NCBI GenBank assembly: GCA_026647215.1
Contig: JAPKHC010000035.1
Span: 1 to 56,305, forward strand
Length of the DNA: 56,305 nucleotides
Direction: 5' to 3'
Source: F1-120-MAGs118 sp013360535
GTDB taxonomy: Bacteria > Planctomycetota > UBA1135 > GCA-002686595
Shown one piece after another: positions 9,013-17,313 of the stretch. The translations under genes were made by a program, and so were the position numbers. The notes beneath the pieces were generated by a model. It was not told where the DNA came from. It made no database searches and saw only the letters and a program-made list of their open reading frames with translations. The stretch's first letter is position 1, and each line of letters starts with the position of its first letter.

Positions 9013-10164
9013 TCAGTTCAGGAACGGATCGACCACCTTGCGCAGGCCCGGCGTGCGCAGCTTGCCGAGCGCGCGGACCTGGATCTGGCGCACGCGCTCG
9101 AGGCTGACGCCCAGCTCGCTCGCCACTTCGGCCAAGGTGTGCTCGCGCTCCTGATGGATGCCGAAGCGCCGTTCGATCACGAGCCGCTCGCGCTCGGAGA
9201 GCTGGCTGAGCGCGCCTTCGATCGACCCTTCGAGCGAGTGCTCCTCGAGCGCGGTGCTGTAGGGGCCGTTCTCGTCCTCGGTCTGGAGGAAGTCCTTCAG
9301 GCGGCCACCTTCGCCGTCCTCGTCGAAGCTCGAGTCGAGCGAGCGCGTCGAACGCACCGCCCCCATCGCGGCCTCGACCAGATGTTCGTTCATCTCGGCC
9401 TGGTCGGCGATCTCCGCGGTGCCGGCGTTGCTGTCGCCGAGCGCGGCCTTCGCGTCGTTGACGTGCTTGAGCGCCTTCTGCAGGTACACGGGCACGCGGA
9501 CGGTGTTCGAGAAGTTGTAGAGGTAGCTGCGGAAGGCCTGGTTGAGCCAGTGCACCGCGTAGGTGCGGAACAGCAGCCCGCGGCGCCAGTCGAAGCCGTC
9601 GACCGCGCGGAAGAGCGCCGCGGAGCCTTCCTGGATCAGGTCGGCCTGGCTGGCGGAGGTGTGCGAGTAGCGCTCGACGTTGACGCCGACGAGCCACAGG
9701 TTGCGCTCGACCATTTCCGAGCGCATCGAGTGCAGCTCGAACCAGCGGCGGCAGACGCGCGCGGGCAGCGAGCAGCCGCTCGTCACCGCGCCCTGCATGC
9801 CGAAGCTGACCGCGCCGACGCGCTTGGGCAGGCGCTCGGGCGCGATGCCGGTCTCGGCGAGGGCCTTCTCGAGGCGAATGCGCGAGAACTCGATGCGGCG
9901 GGCGAGCCGTTGCTCGGCCTCGCGATCGAGCGGGACGATCGAATCGACCTCGGCGCGGAACTGCTGGCGCAGCGGGATGCGCTGGGCCGAGGCGCTCGAC
10001 TTGGTCGGTTGCCGCCAGCTCGACGGATCCGTCACCTCGAGGGCAGTACCCGAGCGGTCCAGCTCGGCCGCCAGTTCGGCGGCGCGAGCGGCGAAGCTCT
10101 CGGGATCGCGGGCCAGCTCGTCGAGGCGTTCGTCGAGCTCTCGGTGCATCAGGATCTTGGTCAT
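9013..10164 (-). CDS. RNA polymerase sigma-70 family factor (alternative, group 2/3-like)
   Basis: The protein has 383 residues. Region 2 spans about residues 150-222, with DLIQEGSAALFRAVDGFDW and the core FRTYAVHWLNQAF. Region 3 follows (about 222-300, starting VRVPVYLQK). Region 4 with its helix-turn-helix is at about 315-372 (ERLVIERRFGI, then TLAEVASELGVSLERVRQIQ). The regions that recognise -10 DNA differ from the usual primary-factor FSTYATWWIRQAI: here HWLNQAFRSYL replaces it. That argues for an alternative factor. The first 70 residues are poorly conserved. It is preceded by a 580-base region without genes. Promoter specificity cannot be read from the sequence. Confidence 0.9.
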   Translation of the reverse strand: MTKILMHRELDERLDELARDPESFAARAAELAAELDRSGTALEVTDPSSWRQPTKSSASAQRIPLRQQFRAEVDSIVPLDREAEQRLARRIEFSRIRLEKALAETGIAPERLPKRVGAVSFGMQGAVTSGCSLPARVCRRWFELHSMRSEMVERNLWLVGVNVERYSHTSASQADLIQEGSAALFRAVDGFDWRRGLLFRTYAVHWLNQAFRSYLYNFSNTVRVPVYLQKALKHVNDAKAALGDSNAGTAEIADQAEMNEHLVEAAMGAVRSTRSLDSSFDEDGEGGRLKDFLQTEDENGPYSTALEEHSLEGSIEGALSQLSERERLVIERRFGIHQEREHTLAEVASELGVSLERVRQIQVRALGKLRTPGLRKVVDPFLN

Positions 10165-10744
10165 CGCTCCTCTAGCTTTCTGCCTGGGGTAGGCGGCAGG
10201 CGTCTGCCTGGGTTGGCTTCCGGAGGAACCCTGCGGGGTCCCTCAGGAGCCGGACTCAGCCCCCCAAGCGTTCGGATCTCCGTGGTCTTCGTTGGTTCAG
10301 GACGTGTCAGAAGGCGGATTGCCGGGGCTCTTCCTGTCGGATCGTTCGAGCCGTGCCTTCTGCTACGTCGAGACTGCCGTGGACGTTAGGTTTCCTGCGC
10401 TTTGGGTGCCGGACGATCCGTCCTTTTGCACGTTTCGGGCCGAGCCTCCGAGTGGATCCGGGAGAATCCTCCAAGGCGCTGCAAGTCCTTGGAGCAAATA
10501 GACTTGCACCTGCGCGACCGGCCTTTCCTCCGCCTTACACAAATCGTCCACGGCAGGAAAGTGGTCGTTTTCATGCCCTTTCGGCACATGAACCGCCAAA
10601 TCGACAGGAAAAGCCCCTCCGGAGCCTTGTAGATCCGTCCTGTCGCGACCCTGAAACGACTCGCACCCGCGCCGCCCCAATTTTGGGGGCGTCGCGGGCG
10701 CGAAAAATCACCCAGATGGGCCCCTGCGGAAGGGCCCGCGGTGG
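10165..10744. promoter_or_regulatory. Long leader/intergenic region upstream of the sigma-factor gene, no gene
   Basis: These 580 bases lie between the sigma gene start (10164, minus) and the stop of the acyl-CoA dehydrogenase (10745, minus). Frames across it are short and of mixed composition, so I call no gene. Base composition drops locally around 10540-10620 (for example caggaaagtggtcgttttca), which is unusual here and suggests promoter DNA. A terminator for the upstream gene lies at the right end. A further inverted repeat, CCCGCG-C-CGCCCC with GGGGCG-T-CGCGGG, lies near 10667-10698. The leader looks long enough for post-transcriptional control, but I recognise no known element. Confidence 0.45.
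10703..10737 (-). terminator. Putative terminator of the acyl-CoA dehydrogenase gene
   Basis: Read on the minus strand, GGGCCC at 10737-10732 pairs with GGGCCC at 10723-10718 across an eight-base loop. A TTTTT run follows about ten bases later (10707-10703). It starts 8 bases after the stop codon of the gene ending at 10745. Confidence 0.45.
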
Positions 10745-12004
10745 TTAAGACTTCGCAGTCGCCGGGACGACCTGACCGGTGATCTCGGCGCCGTTCTTGT
10801 AGGTCTTCTGGACCTCGCCGGGAATGTAGGGCACGAGGTGCGACAACTCGCTGACCTCCTTCACGAGGTTGCGCGCGATGACCATGCGCTGCACCTGGTT
10901 GGTGCCTTCGTAGATCTGGAGGATCTTCGCGTCGCGGAAGCACTTGGCGATCGGATAGTCCTCCATGAACCCGTAGCCGCCGAAGATCTGCACCGCGTCG
11001 GTGGCGACTTCCATGGCGGTGTCGGTGGCGAAGCACTTCGACATCGCCGCCATCTTGGTCGTGTCCTTGCGGCCGGCGTCGACCGCCGCGGCCGTGGCGT
11101 ACACGAGCCAGCGCGCGGCCTCGGTCTTCATCGCCATGTCGGCGAGCATCTTCTGGACCATCTGGAAGCTCGAGATCGGCGCGTCGAACTGGCGCCGGCG
11201 GCTGGCGTAGACGAGCGCGAGGTCGAGCGCCCCCTGCGCGGCGCCGACGGCCTGCGCGGCGACACCCGGACGCGCGCAGTCGAGCGTCTGCATCGCGTGC
11301 TGGAAGCCCATGCCCGGACGACCGCCGATCAGGTTCGCCTTCGGGACGCGCACGTTGTCGAAGTGCGTCTCGACGACGGGCACCGTGCGGATGCCCATCT
11401 TGTCCTCGACCTTCTTGATCTCGAAGCCGGGCGTGCCCTTCTCGACCACGATCGCGCTGATGCGGCGCGACTTCGAGGTCGGGTCGGTGACGCAGAACAC
11501 CGAGTAGATGTCGGCGACGCCGCCGTTGGTGGTCCACTTCTTCTCGCCGCGGATCACGTAGTGATCGCCATCTTCCTCGGCCGTGACAGCGAGGCCGCCG
11601 GCGTCCGAGCCCGCGAACTTCTCGCTCAGGCAGAAGGCGACGAACTTGCTCCCGCTCGCGATCTGCGGCAGCCACTTCTGCTTCTGCTCCTCGGTGCCGC
11701 CGAGGATGATCGGGAAGGAGCCGAGCGCGTTGACCGCGAAGGCGACGCCGAAGCCGGAGTCGGCCTTGGCGAGCTCTTCGGTCACCATCGCGAGCGCGAG
11801 GATTCCCGCGCCGTGGCCGCCGTACTGCTTGGGAATGAACGTCTTGAAGAGCCCGGCGTCGGCGACCGCGCGAGCAGCGTCGTAGTTGTACTGCTGCAGC
11901 TTGTCGTACTTGGCCGCGTTGGGACGGACGTGCTTGTCGGCGATCTCGCGCGCCTTGGCCGCCAGTTCCTTGGCCTGTTCGCTGAAGACGATGTTCTCGC
12001 GCAT
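10745..12004 (-). CDS. Acyl-CoA dehydrogenase family protein
   Basis: The protein has 419 residues and is a flavin-dependent acyl-CoA dehydrogenase. Motifs in order: EELAKADSGFGVAFAVNALG in the N-terminal helical domain, AFCLSEKFAGSDAG and KKWTTNGG in the beta domain, and the C-terminal IYEGTNQVQRM, whose glutamate corresponds to the catalytic base in the short- and medium-chain enzymes. The ATG at 12004 is preceded by GGAG at about 8 bases; the longer frame to 12199 overlaps the divergent gene and lacks coding character. It is a single-gene unit, 69 bases from the divergent AAA+ gene. It should oxidise an acyl-CoA in the cytoplasm, but chain length or branched substrate cannot be told. Confidence 0.93.
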   Translation of the reverse strand: MRENIVFSEQAKELAAKAREIADKHVRPNAAKYDKLQQYNYDAARAVADAGLFKTFIPKQYGGHGAGILALAMVTEELAKADSGFGVAFAVNALGSFPIILGGTEEQKQKWLPQIASGSKFVAFCLSEKFAGSDAGGLAVTAEEDGDHYVIRGEKKWTTNGGVADIYSVFCVTDPTSKSRRISAIVVEKGTPGFEIKKVEDKMGIRTVPVVETHFDNVRVPKANLIGGRPGMGFQHAMQTLDCARPGVAAQAVGAAQGALDLALVYASRRRQFDAPISSFQMVQKMLADMAMKTEAARWLVYATAAAVDAGRKDTTKMAAMSKCFATDTAMEVATDAVQIFGGYGFMEDYPIAKCFRDAKILQIYEGTNQVQRMVIARNLVKEVSELSHLVPYIPGEVQKTYKNGAEITGQVVPATAKS

Positions 12005-12073
12005 GTCGACTCCGGTGGGTTCGGGGAGCTTTCGGGGCCGAGGAGTATAGCGACGGGCTGTTAGTCTTGGGGC

Positions 12074-15000
12074 ATGGGCGCCCCCGAGCTCGAGGATCTG
12101 GTCCGACGCGTCGCCCGCGGCGAGGACGGGGCGCAGGACCAGCTGGTCGAGGCGCTCGCGCAGGCCGACGAGGCGCAGCTCGAGCGGCTTGGCGTCCACC
12201 GCTCCGAACTGGTGCGCATGGCCGTCGCGCGGGTGCTGCCGGGCCGCGAGGGCGCCGGCGTGCGAGCGCTGGCGGCGCGGCTTGCGAAGGACGCGGAAGC
12301 GGACGTGCGCAAGGCGCTAGCGCTCGAGCTCGGCGCCCACGTGGGCTGGGCCGACGACACGCTGCTGCGCACGCTGCTCGACGACGGCGACTGGGAGGTG
12401 CGGCAGGCGACGGTCGCGGTGGCGGTCGAGCGTGAGGAGCTGCGCGACGAGCTGCTCGTGATGCTCGTCGAGGACGCCGATCCCGACGTGCGCGCACGGT
12501 TGTGCGCACCGCTCGCGACCCACGAGCCCGTGCGCGCGCTCGCGGGGCTCGTCGAAGGCCTCGCGCACGAAAATCCGGCGTTGTCGCGGGCCGCGGCGAT
12601 CGCCTTCGACGAGATCCTGCGCGCGAACGACAAGCTGACGGAGCCCGTGGTGCTGCCGCAGCGCGCGACGCTCGAGCGTGCGCTCGAGAAGCTGCGCGGC
12701 CACGGCAAGCGCCGCTTCGCGCGCGCCGCAGCCGAGCTCGAACGCCGCATCGCGTCGAGCGAAGCGCGCGTCGAACTGCCGCCGGAACGTGGCACCGACC
12801 TGTCGCGCGAGGCGCGCGCGGGTTCGCTCGAGCGCGCCTTCGACGTCGAAGGCGAGCTCGCGGCGCTGCGGGCCGTGCTCGAAGGCAAGGGCCCGCGCGC
12901 GGCGCTCTTGCTCGGCGAATCCGGCTCCGGCAAGACCGCGATCGTGCACGAGCTGTGCCGCCGCCTCGCGTGCGATCCCGCGAGCCCGTGGACGATCGTG
13001 CGCGTGTCCCCCGCCGAGTTCGTCGCGGGAACGAAGTACCTCGGCGAGTGGCAGACCGAGTTGCAGAAGCTCGTGCAGGCGCTCTCCGCCTCGCGTCGCA
13101 CGCTGCTGTACGTGCCGAGCGTGCACATGCTGTCGAGCACTGGCGCCGCGTCGAACAACGAGGACAACGTCGCCGCCGCGCTCGCGCCCCACATCGAGAG
13201 CGGCGCGATCGCTGTCGTCGGCGAGTCGACGCACGAGGATTTCGCGAAGGGACTGGGGCGGCACGCGGCGCTGCGGCGACCGTGGCACACGATCGAGGTG
13301 CGGCCCGCGGACCGAAAGCGCACGCTGTCGATCCTTCGGGCCGCGTGCGCGGAACGTGAGGTCACGGCGGACGATGCGCTGCTCGAGCGCGTCATCGACA
13401 TGTCGGAGATGCTCGGCACGAGCTCGGTGCAGCCCGGACGCGCGACGGGACTTCTGCGGCGCGTCCTGCGCGAGCGCCGCGGCGAGGGCGACGCGCGTGC
13501 GGAGCTCGACGTGCGCGACGTGCTCGCGGAACTGGGGCGCTCGACCGGCGTGCCTTCCGACCTGCTCGATGACGAGGCGCCGCTCGACCTGGCGCAACTG
13601 CGCGCGTTCTTCGAGGCGCGCGTGATGGGCCAGCCCGAGGCGCTCGACGCCGTCGTCGACGCGGTCACGCTGATCAAGGCCGGCCTCAACGATCCGCAGA
13701 AGCCGCTCGCGGTGCTCTTGTTCGTCGGCCCGACCGGCGTCGGCAAGACCGAGCTCGCGCGCGCGCTCGCGGAGCGGCTCTTCGGCGACGTCGCGCGCCT
13801 CGTGCGTTTCGACATGAGCGAATTCGCGAGCCACGACTCCTTCGAGCGCCTGATCGGCGCGCGCGGCGGCGGCGGCCTGCTCACCAACGCCGTGCGCGAG
13901 CGCCCGTTCTCGGTCGTGCTGCTCGACGAGATCGAGAAGGGCCACGGCAACGTCTTCGACCTGTGCCTGCAGCTCTTCGACGCCGGTCGCCTGACCGACG
14001 GCGCCGGCCGCACCGTCGATTTCCGCCGCACGCTCGTGATCCTGACGAGCAACGTCGGCTCCGCGGTGCCCACCGCGGCGCGCGTCGGCTTCGTGGGCGG
14101 CCCCGCGGACGCGCCGGCGACGGACGAGATCCAGACCGCGCTGCGCGAGGTGTTCCGGCCGGAATTCCTGAACCGCATCGACCGCATCGTGTCGTTCCAG
14201 CCGCTGGGCCCCGAGACCGCGGAGCGCATCGCGCGCCGCGAGCTCTCGAGCGTGCTCGAGCGCGGCGGCATCGCGCGGCGCGGGCTCGCGATCGACGTCG
14301 ATCCGGCGCTGGTCGCGCTTCTGCTCGCGCAGGGCTACAACCGCGCGCTGGGTGCGCGTCCGCTCAAGCGCACGGTCGAACGGCTCGTGCTGCTGCCGGT
14401 CGCGCGGGCGATCGCGACCGGTGCGGCGCCCGCGGGTTCCGTGCTGCGCCTGGGCGCACGCGACGGCAAGGTCGAGGTGCGCATCGTGCGCCCCGAGGTC
14501 GAGCCCGACGACGACGCGCCGCCGCCGCGGCCGGGTGCGGTGCGCCTGCGCGAGCGTTGCACCGAACTGGCGCAGCTCGCCGCCTCGATCGAGCACGACG
14601 CCGAGCCGCTGCGCCTGCGTGCGAGCCAGATCGTCGCCGAGACCTCGAACAAGGAGTTCTGGAGTCGCCGCGACGACGCGCCGCGTACGTTCGAGCGCCT
14701 GCACCGCACCGACCTCGTGCTCGAGCGCGTCACGCTCCTCGGCGAACGCGCGCGGGCGCTGGCGGAGCTCGCCGAGCGCGCCCACGAGCCCAAGACGCTC
14801 GCGGAACTCGAGGAGCGCGCGGGTGAGGTCGAGCACTCCGCGCGCCTCGTCGCCGCGCTCGTGCGCGCCGCCGCACTCGACGAGCTGCACGACGCGTGGA
14901 TCGTGCTCTCGCGCGTCAAGCTGCAGGGTGAATCGCTCGACGGCGTCGCGCGCCTCGCGCGCATGTACGTCGCCTGGGCGCGACGATTCGGCAGCGAGGT

Positions 15001-15529
15001 CACGATCGCGAGCGACCGTTCCGGCCCGCGCGCGGGCGAGGACGAGATCGTGCTGCACGTCTCCGGGCTCGGCGTGCACTGCCTGCTTGCGAGCGAGAGC
15101 GGCCTGCACCAGCTGCAGGCCCCCGCCACCCGCCAGCGCGGCCGCGCGCGTCGCGAGATCGTGCGCGTCGACGTGCTCGAGGCCCGCGAACCGGAAGGCA
15201 AGCCGCGCGTCGATTTCACGCCGCTCACGGGCCAAACGGGCCGCCTGGTCGAACGCCCCACGCTCGAAGTGCGCACGAGCCACACGCAGTCAGCGACGAC
15301 CGTCGTGCTCTGGACCGACGCCGCGCGCGACACCGCCAACGAACTCGCACGCTCGCTCCTCACCTCGCGCCGCTTCGCCGCCGCCCAACCCGCCAGCGCC
15401 CGCCCCGACCGCGACAGCCTCGTGCGCCGCTACGAACTCGAACCCTCCGCCCGCGCCCGCTCCGGCCCGCTCTCCGCCCGCCTCTCCCGCCTCTTCGAAG
15501 GCGACCTCGACCTGTTCCTCGCGCGCTGA
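12074..15529 (+). CDS. Double AAA+ Clp/ClpB-like ATPase fused to a GGQ-less release-factor-2-like module
   Basis: The protein has 1151 residues. Residues 1-235 are helical HEAT-like repeats in place of the usual Clp N domain. AAA-1 (about 250-490) has Walker A GESGSGKT (281-288) and a KYLGE pore loop (321-325), but its Walker B reads LLYVPSV, without the acidic pair. AAA-2 (about 505-800) has GPTGVGKT (552-559), LLDEIEKGH (616-624) and GARPLKR sensor 2 (760-766), but the usual GYVG pore loop is replaced by GARGGGG (596-602). Residues 820-1151 align by eye with RF2: KEFW (860-863), LARMYVAWARRFG (961-973), SGLHQLQ (1009-1015), and the tail VRRYELEPSAR to FEGDLDLFLA. The GGQ and SPF motifs are absent. 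No ClpB middle domain is seen. Likely a remodelling ATPase, perhaps ribosome-directed (inference). Confidence 0.85.
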   Translation: MGAPELEDLVRRVARGEDGAQDQLVEALAQADEAQLERLGVHRSELVRMAVARVLPGREGAGVRALAARLAKDAEADVRKALALELGAHVGWADDTLLRTLLDDGDWEVRQATVAVAVEREELRDELLVMLVEDADPDVRARLCAPLATHEPVRALAGLVEGLAHENPALSRAAAIAFDEILRANDKLTEPVVLPQRATLERALEKLRGHGKRRFARAAAELERRIASSEARVELPPERGTDLSREARAGSLERAFDVEGELAALRAVLEGKGPRAALLLGESGSGKTAIVHELCRRLACDPASPWTIVRVSPAEFVAGTKYLGEWQTELQKLVQALSASRRTLLYVPSVHMLSSTGAASNNEDNVAAALAPHIESGAIAVVGESTHEDFAKGLGRHAALRRPWHTIEVRPADRKRTLSILRAACAEREVTADDALLERVIDMSEMLGTSSVQPGRATGLLRRVLRERRGEGDARAELDVRDVLAELGRSTGVPSDLLDDEAPLDLAQLRAFFEARVMGQPEALDAVVDAVTLIKAGLNDPQKPLAVLLFVGPTGVGKTELARALAERLFGDVARLVRFDMSEFASHDSFERLIGARGGGGLLTNAVRERPFSVVLLDEIEKGHGNVFDLCLQLFDAGRLTDGAGRTVDFRRTLVILTSNVGSAVPTAARVGFVGGPADAPATDEIQTALREVFRPEFLNRIDRIVSFQPLGPETAERIARRELSSVLERGGIARRGLAIDVDPALVALLLAQGYNRALGARPLKRTVERLVLLPVARAIATGAAPAGSVLRLGARDGKVEVRIVRPEVEPDDDAPPPRPGAVRLRERCTELAQLAASIEHDAEPLRLRASQIVAETSNKEFWSRRDDAPRTFERLHRTDLVLERVTLLGERARALAELAERAHEPKTLAELEERAGEVEHSARLVAALVRAAALDELHDAWIVLSRVKLQGESLDGVARLARMYVAWARRFGSEVTIASDRSGPRAGEDEIVLHVSGLGVHCLLASESGLHQLQAPATRQRGRARREIVRVDVLEAREPEGKPRVDFTPLTGQTGRLVERPTLEVRTSHTQSATTVVLWTDAARDTANELARSLLTSRRFAAAQPASARPDRDSLVRRYELEPSARARSGPLSARLSRLFEGDLDLFLAR

Positions 15530-15550
15530 CTGTGCGCGATCCGTCAAGGG

Positions 15551-16060
15551 TCATTTCCTGGGACGCGCTTGCGGCCGTCCGTACGTCACTCGCAGCCACT
15601 TGATGTCGCCCGGATTCGTGTCTCCGAACTCGCGCTCACAGAGCGAGAGAACATGCTCACTCACCTCGAACGCTTCGAGATCCTTGAGCGTTCTGAGCAA
15701 GTAGATCGCGCTGTCCAACCCCTGCTCCTTGATCAAGGGCAGTACGAGAGTCTCCAACTGCGCATCGATTCGGGATGGATCCTGCAGCGCGATGATCGAC
15801 GGCAAGAAACACTCGACATGAGCTCTGTCCTCGTCGCCGAGATTCTCTCGTTCCAGGACTTTGCGATAGAGCAACTCGCAGGCCTCCAGTTCTTGCTTCT
15901 TCGCCTGCTTGCCCGCCATGAGACCACGCGTCGCCATCTCACCGGCCTCCAGCAAGAGCGTGGCCGTCGGTTTCTCGACTTGCGACAACATGATGGCTGT
16001 TGCGATCGCCACCGTGACGACGACGCACACCACCCAGGCGATCTGGAAGCGCTTGCTCAT
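15551..16060 (-). CDS. Hypothetical membrane-anchored protein
   Basis: The protein has 169 residues. A single N-terminal membrane helix (about residues 7-26, AWVVCVVVTVAIATAIML) is followed by a helical soluble domain with segments like YRKVLERENLGDEDRAHVE, which resembles a TPR-type helical hairpin without a clear consensus. It has a short basic tail. It is convergent to the AAA+ gene (22-base gap) and lies 33 bases downstream of the MORN-like gene on the same strand, so the two may be cotranscribed. Its GC content is lower than that of its neighbours. I do not recognise the family. Confidence 0.65.
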   Translation of the reverse strand: MSKRFQIAWVVCVVVTVAIATAIMLSQVEKPTATLLLEAGEMATRGLMAGKQAKKQELEACELLYRKVLERENLGDEDRAHVECFLPSIIALQDPSRIDAQLETLVLPLIKEQGLDSAIYLLRTLKDLEAFEVSEHVLSLCEREFGDTNPGDIKWLRVTYGRPQARPRK

Positions 16061-16093
16061 GCTTCGCCCTTTGATCGGTGAACGCGCACGACG

Positions 16094-16651
16094 CTACCGC
16101 ACCGGGTCGGCGTCGTACCGCATGTCCTGCATCACACCGTTCTCGATGACGGTCCAGGTGCCGATCCGCTCGCCGTCGAGGTAGCGGCCTGTCGCAGTGA
16201 GTTCACCCTGCGGATTCCAGAACTGCCAGCGCCCGGTGCGCTTGCCCTCCAGCAGCGTGCCCAGTTCGGACTTCTGGCCGTTGGCGTGCCATGCTTCCCA
16301 CTGCCCCATCGCGACGCCGTCGATGGTCTTGACGCGCGACTTGGGCGCGCCGTTCTCGTGGTGCTGGAACTCGAGCTTCACCACAGGCTCGGCGAGGCGG
16401 ACGGGTTCTTCCGCAGGTGTGCGGGCTTGCTCGCGCTCGGCCTGCCAACGCGCGAGCTCCGCAGCCTGTTCCTGCACGCGCCGTTCGAGCTCCTCCAGGC
16501 GCGAGTCCTGTTCGTTTCGCGTCGAGTTCGTCGGCGAAGCCGCGCCGCGGTCGGGCACCTCGTTCCCGGCGCGGGCCTCGCGCCAGTAGAGTCCCCACCC
16601 GCTGGCGGCAAGCAGCGCGAGCACCAAGACACCAAGGGAGCGAGCCTGCAC
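16094..16651 (-). CDS. MORN-like repeat (YwqK-type) membrane-anchored protein
   Basis: The protein has 185 residues, with a probable GTG start at 16651. An N-terminal hydrophobic segment (about 5-22, LGVLVLALLAASGWGLYW) is followed by a charged linker and coiled coil (about 40-75), then three MORN-variant repeats, seen as MGQWEAWHANGQKSE, TGRWQFWNPQGELTA and IGTWTVIENG. Such repeats are named YwqK family antitoxin in databases, but that label is often only structural and no toxin partner is seen beside it. It is probably an exported or periplasm-facing anchored protein of unknown role, possibly in one unit with the gene at 15551-16060. Confidence 0.75.
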   Translation of the reverse strand: MQARSLGVLVLALLAASGWGLYWREARAGNEVPDRGAASPTNSTRNEQDSRLEELERRVQEQAAELARWQAEREQARTPAEEPVRLAEPVVKLEFQHHENGAPKSRVKTIDGVAMGQWEAWHANGQKSELGTLLEGKRTGRWQFWNPQGELTATGRYLDGERIGTWTVIENGVMQDMRYDADPVR

Positions 16652-16689
16652 GGGAGTTGCCTTTCTCTCCGCTTCGAAAAGTTGCGCGA

Positions 16690-17250
16690 TCAGCGCTTGG
16701 CTTGCGGGGCGCGGGCGCGCTTCTTGGCGACCACGCGTGGCTTGGGGGCGGCGGCGGGAGTCGCAGGTTTTTTCGCGGCGGCGGAGCGCTTCTTCTGGGA
16801 CTCCGCCTTGAGGATCAGCGAGCCCTGCGACTTGGGCTTGGGCTGCACGTTGGAGAGTTTCAGCGCGGCGGCGATCAGGGTCTCGATTTCCGCGCGCTCG
16901 AGGTCGGAGGCGGACTTGAGCTCGACGTAGCGCACGAGCTTGCCGGTGCCTTGCAGGAGCTTCTTGGCGTCGGAGGCCGCGAGTTGCGGGCCGTGCGCGA
17001 GGAAGAGCTTCACCTCGGCCTCGTAGAGCGCCAGCGTGCAGACGGCCTCGTAGCCGTTCTCGCTCGCCGAGTACGAGATCACGAGCGAACCCTGGCTCTC
17101 GTACAGGTACACGATCTCGTTGAGACCGGGCAGACGAGCCTGCAGCTTCTTGCGCAAGGCCTTGCCGAGCCTGGCGATGGCCGCCGGGTACTTGGCGAAG
17201 AAGCTCGCGAGCTCCGTTTCGGCGTCCGCAGTGCTTTTCTTGTCCGGCAT
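16690..17250 (-). CDS. DUF1801 (YdhG-like) domain protein with basic tail
   Basis: The protein has 186 residues. I place the start at the ATG at 17250 (MPDKKSTADAETELASFF), not at the longer frame. Residues 10-125 look like a DUF1801/YdhG domain, with an ARLPGLNEIVYLYESQGSL motif and a strand pattern ending in a helix near ETLIAAALKL. The C-terminal 50 residues are lysine- and alanine-rich (KKRSAAAKKPATPAA), a nucleic-acid-binding type of tail. Family function is not established; the fold resembles SufE/frataxin-like small domains. It follows the DHFR-like gene on the same strand with a 63-base gap. Confidence 0.75.
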   Translation of the reverse strand: MPDKKSTADAETELASFFAKYPAAIARLGKALRKKLQARLPGLNEIVYLYESQGSLVISYSASENGYEAVCTLALYEAEVKLFLAHGPQLAASDAKKLLQGTGKLVRYVELKSASDLERAEIETLIAAALKLSNVQPKPKSQGSLILKAESQKKRSAAAKKPATPAAAPKPRVVAKKRARAPQAKR

Positions 17251-17313
17251 GCTCCGGACCGTAAGGGCGAGGCCGGATCCCGTCAACGTGGATTCGCTCG
17301 CGCGACGGGTCAC

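Noticed and set aside
10363..10680. A 105-residue minus-strand frame before the sigma gene
   Set aside because: Mixed composition, no motif, no ribosome-binding site; it looks like random open frame in a leader.
12061..14271. A 736-residue minus-strand frame opposite the AAA+ gene
   Set aside because: Ser/Arg-rich shadow with no domain content, while the plus strand has clear AAA+ motifs.
16094..16651. YwqK-type antitoxin in a toxin-antitoxin pair
   Set aside because: MORN repeats are present, but no toxin-like gene lies beside it and the protein has a membrane anchor.
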